64,000 bases of DNA from Paragemmobacter straminiformis (GCF_014243445.1 NZ_JACLQD010000001.1:310001-374000), one strand, 5' to 3'. Counted from the first letter of the stretch, positions 28,010-37,490 are shown. Translations and numbers: made by a program. The notes: generated from the sequence alone by a model not told the origin.

Positions 28010-29583
28010 TCGGTGAAAAGATGTGGCGTCGCCGCGATCTGGCGCGCCTTGTCCAGCGGAATACCAAGAAACGCCGCCAGCGGCACGGTGTTTTCCTCGA
28101 CGCCTGCGCTTTCGCGGATGCGGTGATATCCCGCAAAGCCCGCGTCGCGGATCCGGTCGCTTTCGAAACGCACGTCGAAGCGGATCGTCGGCAGCAACCT
28201 GTCGAGCGTTTCCTTGGGCGTCGCCTCGCCCGCAAGCCCGACGCGCCGCGCGTGGCCGACCATGTAGTCATCGGTGAAATCGCATTCGATTTCCAGCAAC
28301 CGCACCGTGGCGCGGTCATTGTAGAAATCCTGCATCAGGTCGATGTTGGCCGGATCGATGCAGAACAGCAGCTTGTCCGTCTTCCAATAGTCGAACAGCA
28401 TCCGCACCAGCGCGCGCCGGTGCCGCGTGCGCTTCTCGACCGTGGTCTGGATGCCGCCAAGGTCGGGCAGCGGCGTCCCCGCCTCGTTGAACAGATAATC
28501 CACCGCCGGCAGGTCCGTCACCTCGCGCAACCGCTGGGCAAGGCGCTTGGCGACATGCCATTTCTTGCAGGTCAGCATAAGCAAGGTCCGCTCGCGCCCG
28601 ACCGAGGCCTCGCGCTCCCAGAAGCGCGGCGCGAACCGCCGCCCGATCCGGCCACGGCCCGTCAGGAAGCCGAACAGGCTGCGCCCCTCGTTCGAGATCG
28701 AGAACCGCACTCCGCGTGCGGCGTAAAGCTGGCCCAGACGCTCTTTCAGCTCCTTCGCATCCGGCGAGATCTTGCGCGCGAACAGATAATCCTGGCTGAG
28801 CAGCAGGTCGTAATGGTCGTTGTAGAACGTCAGCGGCATGCCGTAATCGGTGAACATCAGAAAGGTCGGCGTGCGCGAGCGGATCTCGCTTTCGGGCACC
28901 AGATGGCGCACCAGCGTCTGGAAGAAGGTCTCGTCCGGAATCCAGGTCGTGCGGAAGAAGCGCATCACATCCTTGCGGGCGGCGCAGAAATCGAGGATCG
29001 CCTCGACCGTGCGGCGCCGCAGGCACCACCACTGGCTGCCGATCTGGATTTGCAGGTCCGGCGGGATGGCCCGGTCAAGCCGCAGCTTCCTCTGCAACCG
29101 CATCGAGGCGTAGAACAGCGACTTCTGGCTGCGCTCGTTGAACCAGTGGCGATAGATCAACCGCTCTTCCTTGATCCCCGTCTTGATCCAGTCCGAGTTG
29201 AAGAAATCGAAGCTTTCGATGTAGTCGGCTTCTTCCCTGTCGACGAAATCATGCGCGTATTCCGCCGATTTGATCGGCATGCAATCGCCCGAGAGCATGT
29301 AGAAATGCGTGGCGCGCGGAAAGGCATCGACCGCGGCCCGCACCGCATGCAGGGTGGCGGCCACAAGGCTCCATTCTCCCCAGCCGCATTTCTCGCGCCG
29401 CTTGGCAAAGGTCACGTCGGGATTGTCGGCCAGCGCCTTGCGGATGCGGTCATAGGCGTCGCGCGGGGCGCGGGCGTCGAAATGGATCGACACGCAATCC
29501 CCCGCCGCCGTCAGGCGCTCGGCCTGCGCGATGATCCCTTCGGGGTCTTTGTGACACAAGAGGATATAGGCGATCTTGGCCAT
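28006..29583 (-). CDS. GT14-like glycosyltransferase (core-2/I-branching type, DUF5928-like)
   Basis: 525 residues in two parts. Residues about 1-260 resemble GT14 (beta-1,6-N-acetylglucosaminyl/xylosyl) transferases: IAYILLCHKDPEGI, CGWGEWSLV, ATHFYMLSGDCMPIKS, and IGSQWWCLRR with a late DETFFQTL. The C-terminal part, rich in Arg and acidic residues, resembles DUF5928 and may be a second transferase or binding domain. No signal peptide, so it faces the cytoplasm. It is divergent from a sulfotransferase gene, which suggests joint work on a surface glycan. The start at 29583 gives the natural MAKIAYILL. Confidence 0.85.
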   Translation of the reverse strand: MAKIAYILLCHKDPEGIIAQAERLTAAGDCVSIHFDARAPRDAYDRIRKALADNPDVTFAKRREKCGWGEWSLVAATLHAVRAAVDAFPRATHFYMLSGDCMPIKSAEYAHDFVDREEADYIESFDFFNSDWIKTGIKEERLIYRHWFNERSQKSLFYASMRLQRKLRLDRAIPPDLQIQIGSQWWCLRRRTVEAILDFCAARKDVMRFFRTTWIPDETFFQTLVRHLVPESEIRSRTPTFLMFTDYGMPLTFYNDHYDLLLSQDYLFARKISPDAKELKERLGQLYAARGVRFSISNEGRSLFGFLTGRGRIGRRFAPRFWEREASVGRERTLLMLTCKKWHVAKRLAQRLREVTDLPAVDYLFNEAGTPLPDLGGIQTTVEKRTRHRRALVRMLFDYWKTDKLLFCIDPANIDLMQDFYNDRATVRLLEIECDFTDDYMVGHARRVGLAGEATPKETLDRLLPTIRFDVRFESDRIRDAGFAGYHRIRESAGVEENTVPLAAFLGIPLDKARQIAATPHLFTD

Positions 29584-29749
29584 GCAGACCCACGACTGAC
29601 AAGGGAACGGTGTGCCGCAGCGAACCACAGCTTGCGACAAATAACGTCAACAGTGATTGAAAAGACAGCCTTTCTTTGCTTCTTTAGCCACGAAAGATAA
29701 GGGCAGCGCGCAATTCGCCGTATAAGCCCGGTGGGTAGGAGGCAGTTTC

Positions 29750-30568
29750 ATGGGTTTTCCGGGCACTTGGATGACCGAAAGCGAAAGCGTGGTCTATCGC
29801 GTGGTTCCGAAATGCGCCTGCTCGACCATCGGGCAGATCATGTTCTATTCCGACCACGGCAAGTTCTTCGATGGCGATATCCACGACTCGACCAAGGGCC
29901 TGCACAAATGGGCGCAGGAGAACAGCCAGCCGTTGATCGAGGCGAATGTCAAAGGTCACAAATCCTACGCCTTCACCTGCGTCCGCAACCCCTACACCCG
30001 CATCCTGTCGTCGTTCTTCGACAAGATCTGCGGCGTGCAGCGCAACGGCAAACGCTACCGCGGCAACCTCGTGCCGATGCTGGTGCAGAAATACGGGGTC
30101 GAGGTCGGCGGCGATGACGGCAAGGAAGAGTTCGACCAGATCGCCAGCTTCCGCCGCTTCCTGCTATTCGCGCGCGACACCATCCGCTTCCGCAAGCCGA
30201 TGGACCCCGACATCCACTGGTCGGCCATGTCGGGCCATATCTCGACCTTCATCGTCAACGGCGGGCGCTACGACCACATCTTCTTCACCGAAAAGTTCGA
30301 TGCCGGCATGCAGGCCGTACTCGACAACATGAAGGTCAAGCACAAGGTCGACCTCGCCCTGATCCCGCGCTTCAACGAAAGCGAAGGGCACGGCCCCAAG
30401 CGTCTGCACCCGGTCGAGGATTATTTCGACGACCTGTCGCGCCACCTGATGTGGGAAATCTACAAGCGCGATTTCCAGCTGTTCAAATACGACTTCGACA
30501 ATCCCGCCAACAAGATGCCGCTGGCCGAGGTCGATCTAGACGAGGTTCACGCCAAGCTGGGCGACTAG
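29750..30568 (+). CDS. Sulfotransferase family 2 protein
   Basis: 272 residues. The 5'-phosphosulfate loop is VVPKCACSTI (Lys21 to Thr26) and the 3'-phosphate site is CVRNPYTRILSSF (Arg79, Ser87), as in carbohydrate sulfotransferases that move sulfate from PAPS to sugar hydroxyls. No signal peptide or membrane helix, so it would act in the cytoplasm on a precursor. GGAGG lies upstream of the ATG. It is divergent from the GT14-like gene across 166 bases. A sulfated exopolysaccharide or lipid-linked glycan is a reasonable inferred product. Confidence 0.87.
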   Translation: MGFPGTWMTESESVVYRVVPKCACSTIGQIMFYSDHGKFFDGDIHDSTKGLHKWAQENSQPLIEANVKGHKSYAFTCVRNPYTRILSSFFDKICGVQRNGKRYRGNLVPMLVQKYGVEVGGDDGKEEFDQIASFRRFLLFARDTIRFRKPMDPDIHWSAMSGHISTFIVNGGRYDHIFFTEKFDAGMQAVLDNMKVKHKVDLALIPRFNESEGHGPKRLHPVEDYFDDLSRHLMWEIYKRDFQLFKYDFDNPANKMPLAEVDLDEVHAKLGD

Positions 30569-30669
30569 CGGCAGCCACCGGCTCCCGCCTCACTGGCCCC
30601 GCGTCACTTGTCCGGCGTCACTGGCCCCGCGACACTGGCAAGTCCGCCGCCGCGCCCTAGAACAGGGCA

Positions 30670-31368
30670 ATGACTTTATCCCCTACCCGCCCCGCCTATG
30701 TTCCCTCGCGCGCGCTCGTCATCGGGGCGTCGGGGGGCATCGGCTCTGCCCTGACCGCCGCCCTGCGCGACCGGGGCAGCGACGTCACCGCCCTCTCGCG
30801 CCGGACAGACGGGCTCGACCTCACCGACGAGTCCAGCATCGCCGCAGCCCTCTCGCCACTTGTCGCGCCCTATGACCTGATCTTCCTCGCCACGGGCGCG
30901 CTGGAACTTCACGGAAACCGCCCCGAAAAGTCCCTGCGCGCGCTGGACCCTGCCGCCCTTGCCGCACAATTCGCGCTGAACGCCATCGGTCCGGCGCTTG
31001 TCCTCAAACACGCGCTGCGGCTGCTGCCGCGCGACCGGCCCGCGCATGTCGCGGCCCTCTCGGCCCGCGTCGGCTCGATCGGCGACAACCGGCTTGGCGG
31101 CTGGTATGGCTATCGCGCGGCCAAGGCGGCGCTGAACCAGCTGGTCCACACCGCCGCTGTGGAAATCGCCCGCAGCCATCCCCTCGCGGTCCTTTGCACC
31201 TTGCACCCCGGCACGGTGGAAACCCCGCTCACCCGCGCCTATGCCGCAGGCCATCCGACCGTCTCTGCCGCGACCGCCGCCGCCAACCTGCTTGCCGTTC
31301 TCGGCGCCCTTACTCCCGCCGACACGGGCGGTTTCTTCGACTGGCAGGGAAAGGCCATCCCGTGGTGA
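30670..31368 (+). CDS. Short-chain dehydrogenase/reductase
   Basis: 232-residue Rossmann-fold oxidoreductase. The nucleotide loop is GASGGIG at 19-25 and the catalytic pair is Tyr148 and Lys152 in YRAAK, with the preceding serine in AALSARVGS. It resembles the small C-factor-like SDRs that lie near photolyase genes. The substrate is unknown. It is followed by repeat copy 4 and the photolyase gene on the same strand. Confidence 0.9.
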   Translation: MTLSPTRPAYVPSRALVIGASGGIGSALTAALRDRGSDVTALSRRTDGLDLTDESSIAAALSPLVAPYDLIFLATGALELHGNRPEKSLRALDPAALAAQFALNAIGPALVLKHALRLLPRDRPAHVAALSARVGSIGDNRLGGWYGYRAAKAALNQLVHTAAVEIARSHPLAVLCTLHPGTVETPLTRAYAAGHPTVSAATAAANLLAVLGALTPADTGGFFDWQGKAIPW

Positions 31369-31373
31369 CCCCG

Positions 31374-31431
31374 CTTCCTCTTGCCCCAAATATCCCCGGG
31401 AGGGTCCGGGAGGGCAGGCAGCCCTCCCGGC
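31374..31431. repeat. Intergenic hairpin-CAAATATCC element, copy 4
   Basis: CTTGCCCCAAATATCCCCGG, then a strong stem CCGGGAGGGC/GCCCTCCCGG with loop AGGCA. This copy is inverted compared with the others: the CAAATA tail is next to the upstream gene and the stem is distal, 20 bases before the photolyase start. Confidence 0.75.
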
Positions 31432-31450
31432 GGTTCGGCCAAAGCCCCGG

Positions 31451-32983
31451 ATGGACGCCATGCGCCTGATCCTCGTCCTTGGCGACCAGCTCACCGAAAC
31501 GCTCTCGGCGCTGCGCCATGCCGACCCCGCGACCGACCTTGTCGTGATGGCCGAAGTGATGGCCGAGGGCCGCTATGTGCCGCACCACCCGCAAAAAATC
31601 GCGCTGGTGCTGTCGGCCATGCGCCATTTCGCGCAAACCCTGCGCGGGGCGGGCTGGCGCGTGGCCTACAGCCGCCTCGATGATCCAGACAACAGCCAGT
31701 CCATCCCCGGCGAGTTGCTGCGCCGTGCCGCGGCGACAGGGGCGACCGCGGTGATCGCCACCACCCCCGGCGAATGGCGGCTGATCCATGCGCTCGAGGC
31801 CACTCCCCTGCGCGTGACCCTGCTGCCGGACGACCGCTTCCTGTGTTCCGCATCCGAATTCGCCGCCTGGGCCGAGGGGCGCAAGCAGCTGCGGATGGAG
31901 TTCTTCTACCGCGAGATGCGGCGCAAGACGGGGCTGATGATGGAGGGCGACAGCCCCGCAGGCGGGCAGTGGAATTTCGACCACGACAACCGCAAACCGG
32001 CCAAGCCCGACCTCTTGCGCCCGCGCCCGCCGCGTTTTGCGCCCGATGCGGTGACCGATGAGGTTCTGGCGCTGGTCGAAACCCGCTTTCCCGGCCATTT
32101 CGGCAGGCTGCGCCCCTTTGGATGGGGCGTCACCCGCGCCGACGCGCTGGCAGCACTCGACCATTTCGCCAGCCACGCCCTGCCGCGTTTCGGCGACGAA
32201 CAGGATGCGATGCTGCAAGATGACCCGACGCTCAGCCATGCGCTGATCTCGCCCTATCTCAACCTTGGCCTGCTGACCCCGCTCGAGGTCTGCCAAAGGG
32301 TCAGCGCCGAATGGCAGGCCGGACGCGTGCCGGTCAATGCCGCCGAAGGCTTCATCCGCCAGATCATCGGCTGGCGCGAATTCGTGCGCGGTATCTATTT
32401 CCTGCAAGGGCCGGACTACACCGCCCGCAACACCCTTGGCCATGACCGCGCGCTGCCCCCGCTTTACTGGGGGGCCAACACAAAGATGAACTGCCTGTCC
32501 CGCGCCGTGGGGCAGACAGGCGACATGGCCTATGCCCACCATATCCAGCGGCTGATGGTGACGGGCAATTTCGCGCTTCTGGCGGGGGTCGATCCCGCGC
32601 GGGTGCATGAATGGTATCTGGCGGTCTATATCGACGCCTTCGAATGGGTCGAAGCCCCAAACACCATCGGCATGTCGCAATGGGCCGATGGCGGCGTGGT
32701 CGGCTCGAAGCCCTATGTCTCGTCGGGGGCCTATATCGACCGGATGTCCGACTATTGCGGCGGCTGCGCCTATAGGGTGAAAGAGAAGTCCGGCCCCGAT
32801 GCCTGCCCGTTCAATCTGCTTTACTGGCATTTCCTGACACGCCACCGCGACCGCTTCGCCGGCAATCCGCGCATGGCGCAGATGTATCGCACATGGGACA
32901 AGATGGACGCTGCGCACCGGACACGGGTTCTGGCCGAGGGCGACGCCTTCCTTGCGCGCCTGTCGGCGGGCGATCCGGTCTGA
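31451..32983 (+). CDS. Iron-sulfur cryptochrome/photolyase (prokaryotic 6-4 type)
   Basis: 510 residues of the FeS-BCP/PhrB group, which repairs (6-4) photoproducts with FAD, a lumazine antenna and a [4Fe-4S] cluster. The N-terminus LILVLGDQLTETLSAL is typical. The four cluster cysteines are Cys348 (MNCLSRAV), Cys436 and Cys439 (YCGGCAY) and Cys452 (DACPFN); their spacing equals that in PhrB. SQWADGGVVGSKPYVSSG belongs to the flavin pocket. ATG at 31451 or 31460 could be the start. The promoter must lie within or before repeat copy 4. Confidence 0.93.
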   Translation: MDAMRLILVLGDQLTETLSALRHADPATDLVVMAEVMAEGRYVPHHPQKIALVLSAMRHFAQTLRGAGWRVAYSRLDDPDNSQSIPGELLRRAAATGATAVIATTPGEWRLIHALEATPLRVTLLPDDRFLCSASEFAAWAEGRKQLRMEFFYREMRRKTGLMMEGDSPAGGQWNFDHDNRKPAKPDLLRPRPPRFAPDAVTDEVLALVETRFPGHFGRLRPFGWGVTRADALAALDHFASHALPRFGDEQDAMLQDDPTLSHALISPYLNLGLLTPLEVCQRVSAEWQAGRVPVNAAEGFIRQIIGWREFVRGIYFLQGPDYTARNTLGHDRALPPLYWGANTKMNCLSRAVGQTGDMAYAHHIQRLMVTGNFALLAGVDPARVHEWYLAVYIDAFEWVEAPNTIGMSQWADGGVVGSKPYVSSGAYIDRMSDYCGGCAYRVKEKSGPDACPFNLLYWHFLTRHRDRFAGNPRMAQMYRTWDKMDAAHRTRVLAEGDAFLARLSAGDPV

Positions 32984-33005
32984 GCGGAACGCCCTGCCCC
33001 GCGCA

Positions 33006-34505
33006 TCAATTCGCGGGCGCGTCCGAGGGGGATGCGGCGGGGGATGCCGCAGGTTCCGCAGGTTGCGCGGGTTCGGCGGGAACCGCCGCCTCGGGCTGGG
33101 CGATCAATATGCCGTTGAGCCACTCGCCCGTCGCCACCTCGCCGCTTTTGTAGGACAGCGTTCCCTTGCCCTGCCGCTTGCCTTTGACAAAGCTGCCCTC
33201 GTAGCGGTCGCCCCCGGCATAGACGGCGACGCCCTGCCCCTCGATCGCGCCCGCGACCCAGTCGCCGGTATAGGTGAAGCCGTCGGGCATGGTCAGCTGC
33301 CCCTTGCCCTGCCGCGTGCCGCCCCTGAATTCCCCCGCATAGACCGTCCCGTCGGGATAGACCGCGCGGCCGAATCCCTCGCGCGCGCCCGCCGTCCATT
33401 GTCCGCGATAGCTGTAGCCGTCGGCAAAGGTGATCGCGCCGATGCCATCGGGTTTGGCCGCCCTGAAGCGGCCTTCGTAGACCGATCCGTCGGCATAGCT
33501 GGCCTTGCCCTGCCCTTCGATCTGGCCCGCCTTCCAGTCGCCCTCATAGCTTGATCCGTCGGCATAGGTGATCTTGCCGCGCCCGTCGGGGCGGTCCTTG
33601 GCCAATGCGCCCGCATAGACGGACCCGTCGGGATAGGTCAGTCTGCCCTGCCCTTCAAGGTGGCCGTCCTTCCAGATGCCGTCAAAGACATACCCGTCCT
33701 TGGCGCGGAACACGCCTTTGCCGTTGCGCTTGTCGGCCGCGAAAGCGCCTTCGTAAACATCGCCCGAGGCATAGGTCAGCTTGCCCGCGCCCTGTTTCTG
33801 GCCATCGGCAAAGGCGCCTTCGTAGACATCGCCATTGGCCTGCGTCAGCTTGCCCTGACCGTTGATCTGCCCGCCCTTCCAGTCGCCGACATAGGTCAGC
33901 CCCTCGGGCAGGGTCAGCGTGCCGCGGCCTTCGCGCAGTCCGGCCTTCAGGCTGCCCTGATAGACCGCGCCGTCGGGATAGGTGATCTTGCCCTGCCCCT
34001 CTTTCTCGCCCGCGACCCAGTCCCCTTCGTAGCGATAGCCGCCCTTGGCTTCCATGATGCCCCGGCCCTGCTGCTTGCCGTCGACGAAAGCGCCGGTATA
34101 GACCGATCCGTCGGCATAGCTGGCCACGCCCGCGCCGGTGATCTTGCCGCCGGTCCAGTCGCCCTCGTAGGTCGATCCGTCGGCATAGGTGATCTTGCCC
34201 TTGCCCTCGGGTTTGCCCTTGGCGAAGCGGCCGACATAGACCGACCCGTTGGGATAGCGGGCCTTGCCCTGACCGCTGATCTCGCCCGCGACCCATTCGC
34301 CCGAGTATTCGAAGCCGTTCACCAGCCGGTATGTGCCGGTGCCGTCCTGCAAACCGTCCTTGAAGGTGCCTTCGTAGACCGAGCCGTCGTCATATTGCTT
34401 GGTGACGACCTCGCCCGCCTCTTGCGCGCCAAGCGGAGCGCCGAAGGCGACGCACAGACCGATCAGCCCCGCCGCTTGCCACTGCCGCTTCATGCCTTGC
34501 CCCAT
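33006..34505 (-). CDS. Exported MORN-repeat protein
   Basis: 499 residues: a signal peptide (cleavage about after residue 26, LGAQ), then 19 consecutive 23-residue MORN units of the form YADGSVYEGDWKAGQ.EGQG, the last one degenerate, and an Ala/Pro-rich tail. MORN arrays form long beta-hairpin sheets that act as scaffolds or lipid-binding rods; most known ones are cytoplasmic, so export is notable. No catalytic domain is attached. The start at 34505 has AAGGG 7 bases upstream; other ATGs lie at 34511 and 34493. It is a single gene convergent with the photolyase. Confidence 0.9.
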   Translation of the reverse strand: MGQGMKRQWQAAGLIGLCVAFGAPLGAQEAGEVVTKQYDDGSVYEGTFKDGLQDGTGTYRLVNGFEYSGEWVAGEISGQGKARYPNGSVYVGRFAKGKPEGKGKITYADGSTYEGDWTGGKITGAGVASYADGSVYTGAFVDGKQQGRGIMEAKGGYRYEGDWVAGEKEGQGKITYPDGAVYQGSLKAGLREGRGTLTLPEGLTYVGDWKGGQINGQGKLTQANGDVYEGAFADGQKQGAGKLTYASGDVYEGAFAADKRNGKGVFRAKDGYVFDGIWKDGHLEGQGRLTYPDGSVYAGALAKDRPDGRGKITYADGSSYEGDWKAGQIEGQGKASYADGSVYEGRFRAAKPDGIGAITFADGYSYRGQWTAGAREGFGRAVYPDGTVYAGEFRGGTRQGKGQLTMPDGFTYTGDWVAGAIEGQGVAVYAGGDRYEGSFVKGKRQGKGTLSYKSGEVATGEWLNGILIAQPEAAVPAEPAQPAEPAASPAASPSDAPAN

Positions 34506-34714
34506 ATCCATGCCCTTCGGTCGCGGGTTTTCCCGATCCGCGATCTTTGCGGCAAAGCCTAACCGCCGCCCAACCCGCCGACAAGCGCCGCGCATTGCGG
34601 CCGGCGGGTGGCGCGCGCGTGGTTTGGGCGCGCAGGGTTAGGGGCGGTGAACCTTTCCCTCGGCGGTGCTTCTGCTAGAACGAAGCCCAGACCCGCGCAA
34701 AGGACCGTTTCCGC

Positions 34715-36373
34715 ATGGCCGATACCTTCCGCCTGACACTGGCGCAGTTGAACCCGACCGTGGGGGCGATTGCCGCCAATATCGCGCAGGCCCGTGCCGT
34801 CTGGCAGCAGGCCAAGGCCGCAGGCAGCGACATGGTCGCCCTGACCGAGATGTTCGTGACCGGATACCAGACGCAAGACCTGATCCTGAAACCCGCTTTC
34901 GTGCGCGATGCGATGGCGGCTGTGGCAACCCTTGCCTCCGATTGCGCCGACGGCCCCGCGATGGGCATCGGCGGGCCCTGCCTGCAGGCGGGCAAGCTTT
35001 ACAACGCCTATTACATCCTTCAGGGCGGCAAGGTGACGGCGACGGTGCTGAAACACCATCTGCCCAATGATGGCGTCTTCGACGAAAAGCGCCTGTTCAC
35101 CCCCGCCGATGTGCATGGCCCCTATGTGGTCAACGGCGTCCGCATCGGCACCCCGATCTGCGAGGACAGCTGGCACCCCGATGTGGCCGAAACGCTGGCC
35201 GAGACCGGGGCCGAGATCCTGCTTGTCCCCAACGGCTCGCCCTATCATCGCGGCAAGCCCGACCTGCGCCTGAACCTCATGGTGTCGCGCGTGGTCGAAA
35301 CGGGGCTGCCGCTCGTCTACCTCAACATGACCGGCGGGCAGGACGATCAGGTTTTCGACGGCTGTTCGATGGTTCTGAATGCGGGGGGCGGGTTGGCGGT
35401 GCAATTGCCGCAATTCGACGATTGCATCGAACATGTCACCTTTCACCGCACGGCGCAGGGCTGGCAGGCCGATCACGGAACCCGCGCGCCGGTTCCGCCC
35501 GTGGCCGAAGCCGATTACCGCGCCATGACCATCGGCCTGCACGACTACCTTGCGAAATCCGGCTTCTCCAAGGTGGTTCTGGGCCTGTCGGGAGGGATCG
35601 ACTCGGCCCTTGTCGCCACCATCGCCGCCGATGCCTTCGGCCCCGAAAACGTGCATTGCGTCATGCTGCCGTCGCGCTTCACCTCGCAAGCCTCGCTTGA
35701 CGATGCCGAAGCCGTGGCCCGCGCCTTGGGCTGCAGGCTCGACACGATCCCGATCACGGGGCCGCAAGCGGCGGTGGGCGACGCCCTTGCCCCGCTGTTT
35801 GCCGGAACCGAACCGGGCATCACCGAGGAAAACATCCAAAGCCGCCTGCGCGGGCTGCTGCTCATGGCGCTGTCGAACAAATTCGGCGCGATGCTGCTGA
35901 CCACGGGCAACAAGTCCGAGGTCGCGGTGGGCTATTGCACGATCTACGGCGACATGAACGGCGGCTTCAACCCGATCAAGGACCTGTGGAAAACCCGCGT
36001 CTTCGACACCTGCCGCTGGCGCAACGCCAACCACCGCCCGTGGATGAAGGCCCCCGCGGGCGAGGTGATCCCGCCCCGCGTGATCGACAAGCCGCCATCG
36101 GCGGAACTGCGCGAGAACCAGCGCGACGACGACAGCCTGCCCCCCTATCCGGTGCTGGACGCGATTCTCGAAGGGCTGGTGGAAAAGGAGCTTTCGGTGG
36201 CCGAAATCGTGGCGCAGGGCCATGACCGCGCCACTGTGAAACGGGTCGAACAGCTGCTTTTCACCAGCGAATGGAAGCGCTTCCAATCCGCCCCCGGCGT
36301 GCGGCTGACGCAAAAGGCCTTCTGGCTCGACCGCCGCTACCCGATGGTCAACCGCTGGCGCGACATGGGGTAG
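34715..36373 (+). CDS. nadE: Glutamine-dependent NAD+ synthetase
   Basis: 552 residues. The N-terminal nitrilase-fold glutaminase has the Glu45-Lys113-Cys149 triad (LTEMF, VLKHHLP, PICEDSW). The C-terminal synthetase has the ATP-pyrophosphatase loop SGGIDS at 292-297 and TTGNKSE further on. It converts deamido-NAD to NAD with glutamine as nitrogen donor, in the cytoplasm. Length and motifs are complete. It stands alone between the MORN gene (divergent) and the moxR operon. Confidence 0.96.
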   Translation: MADTFRLTLAQLNPTVGAIAANIAQARAVWQQAKAAGSDMVALTEMFVTGYQTQDLILKPAFVRDAMAAVATLASDCADGPAMGIGGPCLQAGKLYNAYYILQGGKVTATVLKHHLPNDGVFDEKRLFTPADVHGPYVVNGVRIGTPICEDSWHPDVAETLAETGAEILLVPNGSPYHRGKPDLRLNLMVSRVVETGLPLVYLNMTGGQDDQVFDGCSMVLNAGGGLAVQLPQFDDCIEHVTFHRTAQGWQADHGTRAPVPPVAEADYRAMTIGLHDYLAKSGFSKVVLGLSGGIDSALVATIAADAFGPENVHCVMLPSRFTSQASLDDAEAVARALGCRLDTIPITGPQAAVGDALAPLFAGTEPGITEENIQSRLRGLLLMALSNKFGAMLLTTGNKSEVAVGYCTIYGDMNGGFNPIKDLWKTRVFDTCRWRNANHRPWMKAPAGEVIPPRVIDKPPSAELRENQRDDDSLPPYPVLDAILEGLVEKELSVAEIVAQGHDRATVKRVEQLLFTSEWKRFQSAPGVRLTQKAFWLDRRYPMVNRWRDMG

Positions 36374-36488
36374 GCGGGACTTCTCCGCCTCTCTCACGAT
36401 CATTTGTGCCCCGCCGCTTTTTGTCATTTGTGCCGCGGGACATACTTCGGTCTAATGCAGCGACAGGATAGCAAAGCGGAGCCAAGCC

Positions 36489-37490
36489 ATGTCCGACGCC
36501 GACGACCTCGTGACCCGGATCGAAGTCTTGGGCGACCGCCTCGGACAGGCCAAGGCCTCGATCAACCGCCGCTTCATCGGGCAGGAAAAGGTTGTCGACC
36601 TCGTGCTGGCGGCGATGCTGTGCGGGGGCCACGCCCTGCTGGTGGGCCTGCCGGGCCTTGGCAAGACGCGGCTGGTCGATACGCTCTCGACCGTGATGGG
36701 CCTGCGCGGCAACCGCATCCAGTTCACGCCCGATCTGATGCCCGCCGATATCCTCGGCTCCGAAGTGCTGGAAACCGCCGAGGGCGGCAGCCGCGCCTTC
36801 CGCTTCATCGAGGGGCCGATCTTCTGCCAGTTGCTGATGGCCGACGAAATCAACCGCGCCAGCCCCCGAACGCAATCGGCGCTGCTGCAAGCGATGCAGG
36901 AACGCGAGGTGACGATCGCAGGCCAGCACCGCCCGCTTGGCCGCCCCTTCCACGTTCTGGCGACGCAGAACCCGATCGAGCAGGAAGGCACCTACCCCCT
37001 GCCCGAAGCGCAGCTTGACCGTTTCCTCGTGCAGGTCGATGTCGAATACCCCACCCGCGAGACCGAGCGCGACATCCTCATCGCCACGACCGGCGCCACC
37101 GAGGACGAGGCGCATCAGGTCTTTACCGCGCAAGAGCTGCTCGACGCGCAGGCCATCTTGCGGCGGATGCCCGTGGGCGATCAGGTGGTCGAAGCCATCC
37201 TTGACCTTGTCCGCGCCTGCCGCCCCGGCGAGGCCGAGGGGCGCGATCTCGCGGGGTCGCTGTCATGGGGCCCCGGACCGCGTGCGGCGCAGGCGCTGAT
37301 GCTGACGGTCCGCGCCCGCGCGCTGCTGGACGGGCGGCTTGCGCCCTCGGTCGCGGATGTCGCGGCGCTGGCGCGGCCCGTGCTGACGCATCGCATGGCG
37401 CTGTCCTTCGCCGCCCGCGCCCGTGGCGACAGCCTTGCCGGATTGATCGAACGCACGGCCACCCGCACGCTGGGGCTTGCAGCCGCGTGA
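36489..37490 (+). CDS. MoxR-family AAA+ ATPase
   Basis: 333 residues. Walker A GLPGLGKT at 53-60, Walker B LLMADEINRA near residue 120, and the sensor segment VLATQNPIEQEGTYPLPEAQLDRF are characteristic of MoxR chaperones, which help insert metal cofactors or assemble protein complexes. Its stop overlaps the GTG of the DUF58 gene (GTGA). It heads a four-gene unit (36489-43221) of the MoxR/Bat-like type. Two direct repeats TCATTTGTGCC upstream (36400 and 36424) may be regulatory. Confidence 0.93.
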   Translation: MSDADDLVTRIEVLGDRLGQAKASINRRFIGQEKVVDLVLAAMLCGGHALLVGLPGLGKTRLVDTLSTVMGLRGNRIQFTPDLMPADILGSEVLETAEGGSRAFRFIEGPIFCQLLMADEINRASPRTQSALLQAMQEREVTIAGQHRPLGRPFHVLATQNPIEQEGTYPLPEAQLDRFLVQVDVEYPTRETERDILIATTGATEDEAHQVFTAQELLDAQAILRRMPVGDQVVEAILDLVRACRPGEAEGRDLAGSLSWGPGPRAAQALMLTVRARALLDGRLAPSVADVAALARPVLTHRMALSFAARARGDSLAGLIERTATRTLGLAAA

